Of a stretch of 64,000 nt of DNA, positions 40,378-52,849 are shown one piece after another. This DNA comes from Bolinopsis microptera. Its lineage: Eukaryota > Ctenophora > Tentaculata > Lobata > Bolinopsidae. The notes under the pieces are model-generated. The model did not search any database and was not told the DNA's origin. It saw nothing but the letters and a program-made list of their open reading frames with translations. Position numbers and translations under genes: made by a program. The stretch covers positions 21,001 through 85,000 of the forward strand of contig NW_026971774.1 of assembly GCF_026151205.1 (NCBI RefSeq), in the 5' to 3' direction. Numbering within the stretch: position 1 is the first letter of the stretch; every line of letters begins with the position of its first letter.

Positions 40378-42879
40378 ATGGTTACTACAACCAGAAAATC
40401 TACTGCTACCTGGAAGATCACTGTAGGACAGGTCACTACGCTCCTAGTCACCATTGCTCTACTCGGCTTTGCTACATGGAATGTTCGAGGCTTGACAAAA
40501 ACGGACAAGCAACATCTGCTTGCCCAGGACTGTGACAGATATGATTTAGACGTTATTGGATTACAAGAGACTAAAGTACGTCAGCTTTCAGATTCGAGAC
40601 TTCCGGGAAATCATTGCCTCCTTTTGTTTGACCAGAAGGATGGTTACCATGGTGGACTGGGGTTTCTTATCAATACTCGTGTTAATCATTACTTTCATCA
40701 GATTAGCGATCGTGCTGTTTACATGAACTTTTTTGTTACTTCAAAATCTGCTTGCAAACCCCCTTGTAAATTGCGCATCATTAACTGTTACAGCCCGACC
40801 AATCCAAAGACAATTTCAAACCCATCAGCTACAGACCAGTTTTACCGTGAACTTCAAGTAGCAGTGGATGTACCCGCACGTTATGAACTCTGGATACTGG
40901 GGGATTTTATTGCAAAACTTGGTAAACGGTAATATCAAGACTACGACAGTGGCCTTCATAAGAACTTAGGAAGGTACGGCGTTGGTAGGAGGAATGAAAA
41001 CGGTGAGAGGTTGTTGAACTTTCTTGTGTTCAATAACTTATTTGCTGCAAATACTGCATTTCGCCATTCCAGTCGTCACATCACTACCAGAACTGGTTGG
41101 GTCAAAGATAAAAAGACCAAGAAACGTTATCCTTATTTCTCACAGATTGATTTTATTTTGTGCCGGTCTCGCAGTACTGCTTTCTTGAGTGATGCCAGGG
41201 CTTATGGTGGTGCAAAACTACACTCAGATCACAAAATCGTGAAAACTACCATAGATCTCAGGAAGAAAACTAAGCTCTACAAAAGCAGAAAAACTCAGAC
41301 AGTAAAGTACAACACAACGTCCCTGGTCTGCAACAAGGAGTTACAGAACCAGTTTCACCAAGCTGTCACACAGCAAATAGACAGCCTACCCACTCCCCTA
41401 ACGTTAAAGCAGGCTTTGAGCAGTTATTTGGAACTGTTAAAACTGCTGCGTCTAACACAGTGGGTATGAGCTAAGATGAGTCGGACTTTTCAATTTACTC
41501 GTATCGTACGTACTTTTCAATTCTACTGAAAAGTTCTCCTTCTAGAAATCGATGGAAGAGTTCTAAATCGCAAGTAACGGACTTACATTGAGCGTTTTCA
41601 AAACAGCTTTTAAAGAAGCTGTTTGAATAAGTAAATTGTTTAGTAATTTTGTAGAATTTTTGTTTTACTTTTAAATTTTAATGCCTGCCTGACCTAATAT
41701 AAGAATTGTGTGTTTAATTTGTTCGCGAACAGCATATTTTCTCTAACATCGGCAAACAATTACATTTTACAACAGCCCCGATGATAATAATTCAAAAACA
41801 AAAAAATCTATCTTAATCGTACGTCGTATGAGTCGGACTTTTCAAAGTTGCGTACAAGTACGTACTTTTCCCCCTAAACGAGTCCGTACTTCTCATCTTA
41901 GGGTATGAGACAGAAAAACAAAAAAACTCAACATTCATCAGACGACAGACCCTCGAGTATGTTGCATGTCAGATGAAAGACACAAGCTGATACTTCAACT
42001 GAATGACAACATGCTGCGTGATAGGACTGAATTGCGACGAAACATTAATAAACTCAAGAACAACATCAACAAACGCCTCTAAGAACTTGAGACAGAACAT
42101 GCTAACAAGCTAGCAGATGCTATCAATAACGCTGATGACACGAAGCGTAAGTTTGAAGCCACACGTGCCCTTGCCACTGATAAGCAAGCAGAACCAATAT
42201 CAGTGTTCAACGCAGACAATCAGCTCGTTGGAAACGATGAAGAGAAGGCTACCATTGTCCGAGAATGGTTCTTGCAACACTATGCCAGTCCAAAACCCCC
42301 TTTGCAACCGTTCATAGGACCTCCTAGACCCCTTCAGACTCCTATAACCTGTGAAGAAGTACAGTATGCAGCCTCAAAGTTGAAGAATGGTAAGGCAGTA
42401 GGCCCTTACCATGCTACACCAAAGTGAAGTTATAGGAGGCCCTTGTTACCCCAGTACTGCTGTACAACTGCAATAGCTGGGCCGCTCCAGAGAAAATCCT
42501 TCAGAAAATGGATGTGTGTCAGCGCAAACATTTGAGGCGGATCATGAACTCCACTTATCCCCAAATCATCAGTAACTGAGACCTTCGTGCTCGTTGTGGG
42601 GTGACTCCATTAACAAAGAGGATTGCTAAGTCTCGCTGGAAAATGCTTGGTCATATCCTTAGAAGTGATTGTAACTCCACAACCCAACTAGCATTTAGTT
42701 TTACTGTTGAGAGTATGGAGAATATGAAAGGTAGAATTGGTATTCATCAGATCAGTATTTTCAAAACCATTTTGAGTGATGTAAATAAAAGAAATATGAA
42801 TTTATGTAATTTGACAGATTTGACAGAACTTCGACATATAGCCTCGAACAAAAACCATTTAATAAATTTGTTTAGTTAA
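40378..42879 (+). pseudogene. Decayed LINE D (EN plus fragments of RT)
   Basis: The endonuclease is readable at 40378-40932 and 41011-41469 with a stop between: GFATWNVRGL, VIGLQETKV, HGGLGFLINTR, INCYSPTNPK, WILGDFIAKLG (Asn to Ile in the usual GDFN), FSQIDFILCRSRS, HSDHKIVKTT. A MITE interrupts it at 41471-41901. The linker and RT start follow (about 41905-42427, KLKNGKAVGP). The catalytic RT core is deleted: the reading jumps to the thumb and C-terminus (42431-42879, SRWKMLGHILR). It is the same clade as the RT at 3262-5277 and the EN at 13890-15181. It is non-functional. Confidence 0.85.
41471..41901. mobile_element. MITE with CTAAGATGAG ends and 8-bp target duplication
   Basis: The ends CTAAGATGAGTCGG and (inverted) CTAAGATGAGAAGTACGG are flanked by GGTATGAG at 41463-41470 and 41902-41909. 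Internal words GTACGTACTTTTC and GAGTCGGACTTTTCAA are repeated near both ends. Its 431 bp carry no coding capacity. An 8-bp duplication is usual for hAT-type elements, but the ends are not typical hAT ends. Confidence 0.8.
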
Positions 42880-43514
42880 TGTTATTGATACTTTAATTTT
42901 TTCGGGTTAAATATTTAAGTTTGTTTTCGGAGTTCTACACGTAGACTTATCAGATTCCTAGGATGTTTTAAATTTACTACTTCGGATTGGTGTAAAGTTT
43001 GATAATAATAACTGTTGTTGTTAAAACTATGGATGGCATTGTTGTTGTTAAAACTATGGATGATATAACACACAATTATGGTATTGGAAGTTAGTGGTCA
43101 GATTCCCGGGGAAGCAATAACCCTCACCCATCTCCCAGTCCCACAACCCTCGTGAGTAATTAAATGTTTTATGCCATCCGTCGCCGTACTAATGGCAAGT
43201 CCTTATTTTTCCATTGTTAATGGACTAGCCCGGCGCGCGCTATACTACTTCGTAGCACTTGCCTCCAGCCTCGGGCCATTTCGAGAAGAAAACGGCGCGC
43301 GCTACTTCGAAGAAATTTAGACGAGTAACTATAACATCCATCAAGTCCTTATATTATTGGATTTGATCCTACTTCATAATTATTACCGATTATCGGGAAG
43401 TAAAGAAACAATCGTCACCAAGGTAGGATTTCAGCCTGGTAGTGGTAGTTGAAAGTGGGTCACTTCAGCAAATCTGGCGTGGGAGCAGGGAGGCATTTTA
43501 TTTCTCCAGCTAAT
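42880..43514. other. Non-coding DNA after LINE D
   Basis: No gene is visible. It has a direct repeat (GTTGTTGTTAAAACTATGGATG at about 43010-43065) and two GGCGCGCGCTA words (43231, 43293) about 60 bases apart in a GC-rich patch. Confidence 0.4.
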
Positions 43515-43740
43515 CGTCCTAATCCTTGTCAATGTCATTTAAATCTAATCTTCCCAATCCTTGTCATTTAATCGTCTCAATCCTTGTCATTTAATTGTCC
43601 CAATCCTTGTCATTTAATCGCCCCAATCCTTGTCATTTAACCGTCCCAATCTTTGTCATTTAATCGTCCCAATCCTTGTCATTTAATCGTCCCAATCCTT
43701 GTCATTTAATCGTCCCAATCCTTTTCATTTAATCGTCCGT
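43515..43740. repeat. 23-bp tandem repeat CATTTAATCGTCCCAATCCTTGT
   Basis: About nine imperfect copies run in tandem. There is no coding content. Confidence 0.9.
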
Positions 43741-44957
43741 GAGATGTGAGTGGTGGGAGAGCTTAAAGCTATTTTATACTTACACATAACAAAATTCCGA
43801 TTGTCATACGAATTGTATGACCCGCCGCGCACGAGTGCGCGGCTCCCCCTGTATCGTCAGAACCTATTGAAACGACCGTGGGGGTCACGACGTGATACTT
43901 AAGATTCCGCCAGTTCAGTAGATCACTACCAGCAGCATTCATTAAAAATGTGAACCTCATCTCAATTGTAATTAAATTTAATGTTGTAACTGTACTGAGA
44001 GTATTAATATTATCATTAATTGATAAGTTTAAATCATGAATATGTATTTGTTCAGACATATCACTAGAGGAGCGGAAAATACAAAAGCAACTCGTGCTAC
44101 TGCTAAAAAAAGAAAACAACTGATGTACCTATACTAAACCGATATGTCATGAAAAAGGCTTACTAAGCAGTAAGGAGATAAGAGGACCGATAAACCAATT
44201 TGACGATTGAGTTTCTTTAATTCTATAACACGATTCGTTTAGTTCTAGTATGTACTTTGGCCTTGGGGACTGGGAGTCACCCTGTTTGATTTAATTATTT
44301 ATTGTTAACGATCTGACACAATTATTGTATTGTATGATTTATAATTCTAAATTCAATCGAGCTCTATTTTTTGAGCCTACTTTTTAGCTTGTCGAGCTGC
44401 AATGAAGAGTGTGGCAAAGCTAACCCGGTCCCCTAATCCTAGGGTTTGACTGACACCCTTACTGGGTGTCAGTTGATATAAGTGTACTTTAAGGCTCTTA
44501 TCTATGGCTGTTGCGTGTATTTGTTGATTTCGGCGTGTATTTGTTGATTTCGGCCGATAACGAGGAACGTTTAATTATGAGTTATAAAACTGCAACCGTG
44601 ATTGTAACTCAGGTATGTGATGACTTGTAGAGCACACATCGCTGAATAGCAATCGCGATGCAGGTCTCACCCAGGCCAGGTTTATCTATAGGGCTCTTTT
44701 CTGAGGAAACACTGCCAGTTGTTTATGTATTGTATTGTGTGCTAAGGTGCATCGTTTCATTTTTGGATATTTTGGTACGTCCTCAGCAAAGGGAATTTAT
44801 ATTTATCTAATTTTATGTAATTATTCTATATGTAATTGTAATACTTTAATATTATAGTAAACATCAACCAGTGTACCAAAAGCTGGTCCCCAAGCAAGCA
44901 CTGGTTCTAATCAGTTTCTACTGCGGAAGTTCTCAACTCTCGAAAACAGTTCATCGG
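43741..44957. other. Non-coding DNA before the 57-bp satellite
   Basis: A hairpin CTGACACCCTTACTGGGTGTCAG lies at 44450-44472, and a direct duplication GCGTGTATTTGTTGATTTCGG lies at about 44513-44554. A 116-codon minus-strand reading (43769-44119) has low complexity and no domain and is not called as a gene. Confidence 0.4.
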
Positions 44958-47900
44958 ACCTCTTTAGTTCTACAGTACCCTGGTGGACAGCATAGCTCAC
45001 TAAAGCATAGCGGACCTCTTTAGATCTACAGTACCCTGGTGGACAGCATAGCTCACTAAAGCATAGCGGACCTCTTTAGTTCTACAGTACCCTGGTGGAC
45101 AGCATAGCTCACTAAAGCATAGCGGACCTCTTTAGTTCTACAGTACCCTGGTGGACAGCATAGCTCACTAAAGCATAGCGAACCTCTTTAGTTCTACAGT
45201 ACCCAGGTGGACAGCATAGCTCACTAAAGCATAGCGGACCTCTTTAGTTCTACAGTACCCTGGTGGACAGCATAGCTCACTAAAGCATAGCGGACCTCTT
45301 TAGTTCTACAGTACCCTGGTGGACAGCATAGCTCACTAAAGCATAGCGGACCTCTTAAGTTCTACAGTACCCTGGTGGACAGCATAGCTCACTAAAGCAT
45401 AGCGGACCTCTTTAGTTCTACAGTACCCTGGTGGACAGCATAGCTCACTAAAGCATAGCGGACCTCTTTAGTTCTACAGCACCCTGGTGGACAGCATAGC
45501 TCACTAAAGCATAGCGGACCTCTTTAGATCTACAGTACCCTGGTGGACAGCATAGCTCACTAAAGCATAGCGGACCTCTTTAGTTCTACAGTACCCTGGT
45601 GGACAGCATAGCTCACTAAAGCATAGCGGACCTCTTAAGTTCTACAGTACCCTGGTGGACAGCATAGCTCACTAAAGCATAGCGGACCTCTTTAGTTCTA
45701 CAGTACCCTGGTGGACAGCATAGCTCACTAAAGCATAGCGGACCTCTTTAGATCTACAGTACCCTGGTGGACAGCATAGCTCACTAAAGCATAGCGGACC
45801 TCTTTAGTTCTACAGTACCCTGGTGGACAGCATAGCTCACTAAAGCATAGCGGACCTCTTTAGATCTACAGTACCCTGGTGGACAGCATAGCTCACTAAA
45901 GCATAGCGGACCTCTTAAGTTCTACAGTACCCTGGTGGACAGCATAGCTCACTAAAGCATAGCGGACCTCTTTAGTTCTACAGTACCCTGGTGGACAGCA
46001 TAGCTCACTAAAGCATAGCGGACCTCTTTAGTTCTACAGTACCCTGGTGGACAGCATAGCTCACTAAAGCATAGCGGACCTCTTTAGTTCTACAGTACCC
46101 TGGTGGACAGCATAGCTCACTAAAGCATAGCGGACCTCTTTAGTTCTACAGTACCCTGGTGGACAGCATAGCTCACTAAAGCATAGCGGACCTCTTAAGT
46201 TCTACAGTACCCTGGTGGACAGCATAGCTCACTAAAGCATAGCGGACCTCTTTAGTTCTACAGTACCCTGGTGGACAGCATATCTCACTAAAGCATAGCG
46301 GACCTCTTTAGTTCTACAGTACCCTGGTGGACAGCATAGCTCACTAAAGCATAGCGGACCTCTTTAGTTCTACAGTACCCTGGTGGACAGCATAGCTCAC
46401 TAAAGCATAGCGGACCTCTTTAGTTCTACAGTACCCTGGTGGACAGCATAGCTCACTAAAGCATAGCGGACCTCTTTAGTTCTACAGTACCCTGGTGGAC
46501 AGCATAGCTCACTAAAGCATAGCGGACCTCTTAAGTTCTACAGTACCCTGGTGGACAGCATAGCTCACTAAAGCATAGCGGACCTCTTTAGTTCTACAGT
46601 ACCCTGGTGGACAGCATAGCTCACTAAAGCATAGCGGACCTTTTTAGTTCTACAGTACCCTGGTGGACAGCATAGCTCACTAAAGCATAGCGGACCTCTT
46701 TAGTTCTACAGTACCCTGGTGGACAGCATAGCTCACTAAAGCATAGCGGACCTCTTTAGATCTACAGTACCCTGGTGGACAGCATAGCTCACTAAAGCAT
46801 AGCGGACCTCTTTAGTTCTACAGTACCCTGGTGGACAGCATAGCTCACTAAAGCATAGCGGACCTCTTTAGTTCTACAGTACCCTGGTGGACAGCATAGC
46901 TCACTAAAGCATAGCGAACCTCTTTAGTTCTACAGTACCCTGGTGGACAGCATAGCTCACTAAAGCATAGCGGACCTCTTTAGTTCTACAGTACCCTGGT
47001 GGACAGCATAGCTCACTAAAGCATAGCGGACCTCTTTAGTTCTACAGTACCCTGGTGGACAGCATAGCTCACTAAAGCATAGCGGACCTCTTAAGTTCTA
47101 CAGTAACCTGGTGGACAGCATAGCTCACTAAAGCATAGCGGACCTCTTTAGTTCTACAGTACCCTGGTGGACAGCATAGCTCACTAAAGCATATATCTAC
47201 AGTACCCTGGTGGACAGCATAGCTCACTAAAGCATAGCGGACCTCTTTAGTTCTACAGTAACCTGGTGGACAGCATAGCTCACTAAAGCATAGCGGACCT
47301 CTTTAGTTCTACAGTACCCTGGTGGACAGCATAGCTCACTAAAGCATAGCGGACCTCTTTAGTTCTACAGTACCCTGGTGGACAGCATAGCTCACTAAAG
47401 CATAGCGGACCTCTTTAGTTCTACAGTACCCTGGTGGACAGCATAGCTCACTAAAGCATAGCGGACCTCTTTAGTTCTACAGTACCCTGGTGGACAGCAT
47501 AGCTCACTAAAGCATAGCGGACCTCTTTAGTTCTACAGTACCCTGGTGGACAGCATAGCTCACTAAAGCATAGCGGACCTCTTTAGTTCTACAGTACCCT
47601 GGTGGACAGCATAGCTCACTAAAGCATAGCGGTCCTCTTTAGTTCTACAGTACCCTGGTGGACAGCATAGCTCACTAAAGCATAGCGGACCTCTTTAGTT
47701 CTACAGTACCCTGGTGGACAGCATAGCTCACTAAAGCATAGCGGACCTCTTTAGATCTACAGTACCCTGGTGGACAGCATAGCTCACTAAAGCATAGCGG
47801 ACCTCTTTAGTTCTACAGCACCCTGGTGGACAGCATAGCTCACTAAAGCATAGCGGACCTCTTTAGATCTACAGTACCCTGGTGGACAGCATAGCTCACT

Positions 47901-50639
47901 AAAGCATAGCGGACCTCTTTAGATCTACAGTACCCTGGTGGACAGCATAGCTCACTAAAGCATAGCGGACCTCTTTAGATCTACAGTACCCTGGTGGACA
48001 GCATAGCTCACTAAAGCATAGCGGACCTCTTTAGTTCTACAGTACCCTGGTGGACAACATAGCTCACTAAAGCATAGCGGACCTCTTTAGATCTACAGTA
48101 CCCTGGTGGACAGCATAGCTCACTAAAGCATAGCGGACCTCTTTAGTTCTACAGTACCCTGGTGGACAGCATAGCTCACTAAAGCATAGCGGACCTCTTT
48201 AGATCTACAGTACCCTGGTGGACAGCATAGCTCACTAAAGCATAGCGGACCTCTTTAGTTCTACAGTACCCTGGTGGACAGCATAGCTCACTAAAGCATA
48301 GCGGACCTCTTTAGATCTACAGTACCCTGGTGGACAGCATAGCTCACTAAAGCATAGCGGACCTCTTTAGTTCTACAGTACCCTGGTGGACAGCATAGCT
48401 CACTAAAGCATAGCGGACCTCTTTAGGTCTACAGTACCCTGGTGGACAGCATAGCTCACTAAAGCATAGCGGACCTCTTTAGTTCTACAGTACCCTGGTG
48501 GACAGCATAGCTCACTAAAGCATAGCGGACCTCTTTAGTTCTACAGTACCCTGGTGGACAGCATAGCTCACTAAAGCATAGCGGACCTCTTTAGATCTAC
48601 AGTACCCTGGTGGACAGCATAGCTCACTAAAGCATAGCGGACCTCTTTAGTTCTACAGCACCCTGGTGGACAGCATAGCTCACTAAAGCATAGCGGACCT
48701 CTTAAGTTCTACAGCACCCTGGTGGACAGCATAGCTCACTAAAGCATAGCGGACCTCTTTAGTTCTACAGTACCCTGGTGGACAGCATAGCTCACTAAAG
48801 CATAGCGGACCTCTTTAGTTCTACAGTACCCTGGTGGACAGCATAGCTCACTAAAGCATAGCGGACCTCTTTAGTTCTACAGTACCCTGGTGGACAGCAT
48901 AGCTCACTAAAGCATAGCGGACCTCTTTAGTTCTACAGTACCCTGGTGGACAGCATAGCTCACTAAAGCATAGCGGACCTCTTAAGTTCTACAGTACCCT
49001 GGTGGACAGCATAGCTCACTAAAGCATAGCGGACCTCTTTAGTTCTACAGTACCCTGGTGGACAGCATAGCTCACTAAAGCATAGCGGACCTCTTTAGTT
49101 CTACAGTTCCCTGGTGGACAGCATAGCTCACTAAAGCATAGCGGACCTCTTTAGTTCTACAGTACCCTGGTGGACAGCATAGCTCACTAAAGCATAGCGG
49201 ACCTCTTTAGTTCTACAGTACCCTGGTGGACAGCATAGCTCACTAAAGCATAGCGGACCTTTTTAGTTCTACAGTACCCTGGTGGACAGCATAGCTCACT
49301 AAAGCATAGCGGACCTCTTTAGTTCTACAGTACCCTGGTGGACAGCATAGCTCACTAAAGCATAGCGGACCTCTTTAGTTCTACAGTACCCTGGTGGACA
49401 GCATAGCTTACTAAAGCATAGCGGACCTCTTTAGTTCTACAGTACCCTGGTGGACAGCATAGCTCACTAAAGCATAGCGGACCTCTTTAGGTCTACAGTA
49501 CCCTGGTGGACAGCATAGCTCACTAAAGCATAGCGGACCTCTTTAGTTCTACAGTACCCTGGTGGACAGCATAGCTCACTAAAGCATAGCGGACCTCTTT
49601 AGATCTACAGTACCCTGGTGGACAGCATAGCTCACTAAAGCATAGCGGACCTCTTTAGTTCTACAGTACCCTGGTGGACAGCATAGCTCACTAAAGCATA
49701 GCGGACCTTTTTAGTTCTACAGTACCCTGGTGGACAGCATAGCTCACTAAAGCATAGCGGACCTCTTTAGTTCTACAGTACCCTGGTGGACAGCATAGCT
49801 CACTAAAGCATAGCGGACCTCTTTAGTTCTACAGTACCCTGGTGGACAGCATAGCTCACTAAAGCATAGCGGACCTCTTTAGTTCTACAGTACCCTGGTG
49901 GACAGCATAGCTCACTAAAGCATAGCGGACCTCTTTAGATCTACAGTACCCTGGTGGACAGCATAGCTCACTAAAGCATAGCGGACCTCTTTAGTTCTAC
50001 AGTACCCTGGTGGACAGCATAGCTCACTAAAGCATAGCGGACCTCTTTAGTTCTACAGTACCCTGGTGGACAGCATAGCTCACTAAAGCATAGCGGACCT
50101 CTTTAGTTCTACAGTACCCTGGTGGACAGCATAGCTCACTAAAGCATAGCGGACCTCTTTAGTTCTACAGTACCCTGGTGGACAGCATAGCTCACTAAAG
50201 CATAGCGGACCTCTTTAGATCTACAGTACCCTGGTGGACAGCATAGCTCACTAAAGCATAGCGGACCTCTTTAGTTCTACAGTACCCTGGTGGACAGCAT
50301 AGCTCACTAAAGCATAACGGATCTCTTTAGTTCTACAGTACCCTGGTGGACAGCATAGCTCACTAAAGCATAGCGGACCTCTTTAGTTCTACAGTACCCT
50401 GGTGGACAGCATAGCTCACTAAAGCATAGCGGACCTCTTTAGTTCTACAGTACCCTGGTGGACAGCATAGCTCACTAAAGCATAGCGGACCTCTTTAGTT
50501 CTACAGTACCCTGGTGGACAGCAAAGCTCACTAAAGCATAGCGGACCTCTTTAGTTCTACAGTACCCTGGTGGACAGCATAGCTCACTAAAGCATAGCGG
50601 ACCTCTTTAGTTCTACAGTACCCTGGTGGACAGCATAGC
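44958..50639 (+). repeat. 57-bp satellite array, left part (~100 copies)
   Basis: The unit is TAGTTCTACAGTACCCTGGT, GGACAGCATAGCTCACTAAA, GCATAGCGGACCTCTTT. Copies are 95-100 percent alike, with recurring variants (AGATCT for AGTTCT, CTTAAG for CTTTAG, rare TTTTTAG) and one shortened unit near 47190. The unit has stops in every frame, so it is non-coding despite its length being a multiple of three. Confidence 0.97.
50634..50639. other. Target-site duplication CATAGC (left, Polinton 2)
   Basis: These are the last six satellite bases before the element. They are repeated at 61875-61880, where the satellite resumes in register. Confidence 0.93.
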
Positions 50640-51117
50640 AGTAGTATGTCAGGGATTTTTCAATAGCCATTTTGGGAAAAAAGTAGGTACAGGTGCTTGG
50701 AGTAAGCATATTACGTAATGTTACCGGCGGCGACCTTGTAATTAGTGTGATATCATGTTCCATGTGGACTCTATATTGGATGTAACTTGATTATTACGTC
50801 ATGTTCATTGCACACGGTACTATTGTGATCTTATCGTGTAACGATCTTACCAGATTAGAGTGGGTAAAAATGAGGTAATAATGTGCCACAAGCACGCAAT
50901 CCTTATCCTATAGATCACTTGAGTGACTCATTTAATCGTTTCTAGTGATTAATTTCCACAATCTGTCAATATAACTGACTGATGTTTTAAAAAAATTAAA
51001 ACAAATGATTCGTAACTGGTTAGAAAAATAAATGAAAATGAATAAGTTTTACGAATAGCATTAGCTGAATATTATTTACACGATACACATCCAAAAATAA
51101 GTTTTGACAGAATTAAA
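50640..51117. other. Non-coding terminal part of Polinton 2 left arm
   Basis: The first 250 bases match the right end (61625-61874) inverted. The rest (about 50890-51117) has no counterpart because of the right-arm deletion. No gene is seen. Confidence 0.6.
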
Positions 51118-51600
51118 TTAAGGTCTTAGTTTAAATCTATAAATATCAAATCGTACGCACACAATTCTTTCCACTGTCCATTTTGTTGATGGTCTGTGTA
51201 GTCGAGCATAGTCTAAGGCGTCTTGTTGCTCAATATCCTCGACAAATTGTCTATAATCAGATGGAGTTTCTAATAATCGAGGGAGTGTGAACAGCATCGT
51301 GTTGTTTGACGGATGAAAAAACTTTAGTTCATCTGTAGTCCTGTCCTTGAGAATAAATCCAAACGCCACATTAAATTTGAACTTCTCGTTGTATTTTGCA
51401 ACAACTTCTTCAGCTTTTCTCAAGATCGCACTATTATCAGTGGTGATTATAGGAAAATGGTAAACATCTTTCAATCGACCCTGTCTCACACTCGTTTTAA
51501 TTGTTTTCCAACTCCTTTTGTAAATATCCTGATATTCTCCAGGAATTTGTGCAAGTGTGGAACGGTCCATAACTAATAATATTGACAGCAGAGGATTCAT
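51118..51600 (-). CDS. Polinton 2 161-aa protein of unknown function, full copy
   Basis: The Met at 51600 (MNPLLSILLVMDRSTLAQI) is preferred to 51612 because the right-arm copy starts there. The protein is mixed alpha/beta in look, with basic KRSWKTIKTSVRQGRLKD, then VVAKYNEKFKFNVAFGFILK and a C-terminal WTVERIVCVRFDIYRFKLRP. No known family was recognised. A TATA-like ACTATAAAAGC lies about 30 bases upstream (51630-51640). It sits between the terminus and the C2H2 gene, transcribed outward. The right copy is truncated. Confidence 0.6.
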   Translation of the reverse strand: MNPLLSILLVMDRSTLAQIPGEYQDIYKRSWKTIKTSVRQGRLKDVYHFPIITTDNSAILRKAEEVVAKYNEKFKFNVAFGFILKDRTTDELKFFHPSNNTMLFTLPRLLETPSDYRQFVEDIEQQDALDYARLHRPSTKWTVERIVCVRFDIYRFKLRP

Positions 51601-51667
51601 TTCGAAAACCACTTCTCCCAGATGCTTTTATAGTCTTTCATCCGGAGGTCAATTTTATTCATTAATT

Positions 51668-52714
51668 TCAGTCACTTTGATTCTCAGATTGTGAAATGGA
51701 ATGATTATCTAGCGTGCTTTCTGATTCTGACTGATCAATTTCACTAATATTAGAATCCGATGAGTACTGTTCTTCTTCCTTGTCTGATGTCGTTTCAGAT
51801 CCTGACTGATCAGTCATAGAGTTATTGTCATCAATATCCGATTTCTCTTCTTCATTTACAGACTTTATTTCCTGTTTCTCAGAATCAGATGGCTCAAATA
51901 ATTCATCAAGATCGGTTTTCATCCGGTCAAACATGTTCACGAGATGATTAAAATTTTCGTGTATCATTGCTTTTGCCGTTAACTTCGAAGCATTAGATAT
52001 TAAATTTAGCAGCTGGATTTCCTCCTCACTCAGTTTACTTAGATCTATCGTTTTCAGTATTAACTTGAGGACATAACGGAGTTTAGGAATATCTGCAGTC
52101 ACTTCGTCTATGTCATTTTCAACAAACGAGTTCCTTACTTCAATCATACCATCGATAAGATCTTCGGCTGCCAGTTCGTTCAAATCAACATCAACCTCTT
52201 GACCAACGTTTTGATCGACAGTATTATCCATAGTATCTTGAATATCTCTTATATCATTTTTGTTTGATTCTACCGTAAGTTTGAGTATTCTGAGTTCATT
52301 TGATGGAAGAATGCTGTCCTCATATCTAACAAAGTGAGTTTTATTACTCACACTGTCATTACTTTTCATCTCCTCACTCAAGTTCCTGACAAGTCTGTCT
52401 AATTCATCGACAGTCGATTGCAGAATATTTAGGTCTGCTTTCATTAGTACAATGTCCGTAACTTTATCCTGTAAATAATCGTATCCAGGACCATCTGTTG
52501 TGAATTTGTTGGCTGCTGGAAGCTTATTCTTAGTAGCGTAATCAGTACCATACTCGTAGTCGAGACTCACGGAATCATTGGGTAAACTGTAGACCTTATC
52601 TATATTTTTGCTATCTTTCTGTGCCCTGTGATACGAGTAGCGGTGGGTACGAAGACTTTTAGAATTTTTGTACTGCCTTCCACAACTATCACACGAGTAT
52701 GATTTACTACTCAT
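51668..52714 (-). CDS. Polinton 2 C2H2 zinc-finger protein, left arm
   Basis: About 348 residues. One C2H2 finger is at the N-terminus, CDSCGRQYKNSKSLRTHRYSYH (C-x2-C-x12-H-x4-H). Long helical and likely coiled-coil regions follow (LMKADLNILQSTVDELDRLV, LNELAAEDLIDGMIEVRNSF), then an acidic Ser/Glu/Asp-rich tail. The architecture (one N-terminal finger, coiled coil, acidic tract) is the same as in the Polinton 1 terminal-repeat gene. The right-arm copy (60249-61301) differs at only about four residues. A TATA-like GGTATATAAGG is upstream near 52765-52775. It is probably a DNA-binding protein of the element. Confidence 0.75.
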   Translation of the reverse strand: MSSKSYSCDSCGRQYKNSKSLRTHRYSYHRAQKDSKNIDKVYSLPNDSVSLDYEYGTDYATKNKLPAANKFTTDGPGYDYLQDKVTDIVLMKADLNILQSTVDELDRLVRNLSEEMKSNDSVSNKTHFVRYEDSILPSNELRILKLTVESNKNDIRDIQDTMDNTVDQNVGQEVDVDLNELAAEDLIDGMIEVRNSFVENDIDEVTADIPKLRYVLKLILKTIDLSKLSEEEIQLLNLISNASKLTAKAMIHENFNHLVNMFDRMKTDLDELFEPSDSEKQEIKSVNEEEKSDIDDNNSMTDQSGSETTSDKEEEQYSSDSNISEIDQSESESTLDNHSISQSENQSD

Positions 52715-52849
52715 TTTCAAGCTAGATGAAGAACTATTGAATTCATATCAGCTGTCAAAAGTCCCTTATATACCTCTCAGATGAGAGTGACATTAATTGA
52801 AAGAATTAGTCGCATCGTTATTATAATACAAACGACAATGAAAGTTGTA

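Noticed and set aside
43769-44119. 116-residue minus-strand reading
   Set aside because: Low complexity start, no recognisable domain, no homologous copy in the window.
44450-44472. Terminator or tRNA-like hairpin
   Set aside because: A simple 9-bp stem without a tRNA cloverleaf or polymerase III boxes.
44958-50639. CRISPR-like array (57-bp regular repeats)
   Set aside because: Units are contiguous with no unique spacers, and this is eukaryotic DNA; it is a satellite.
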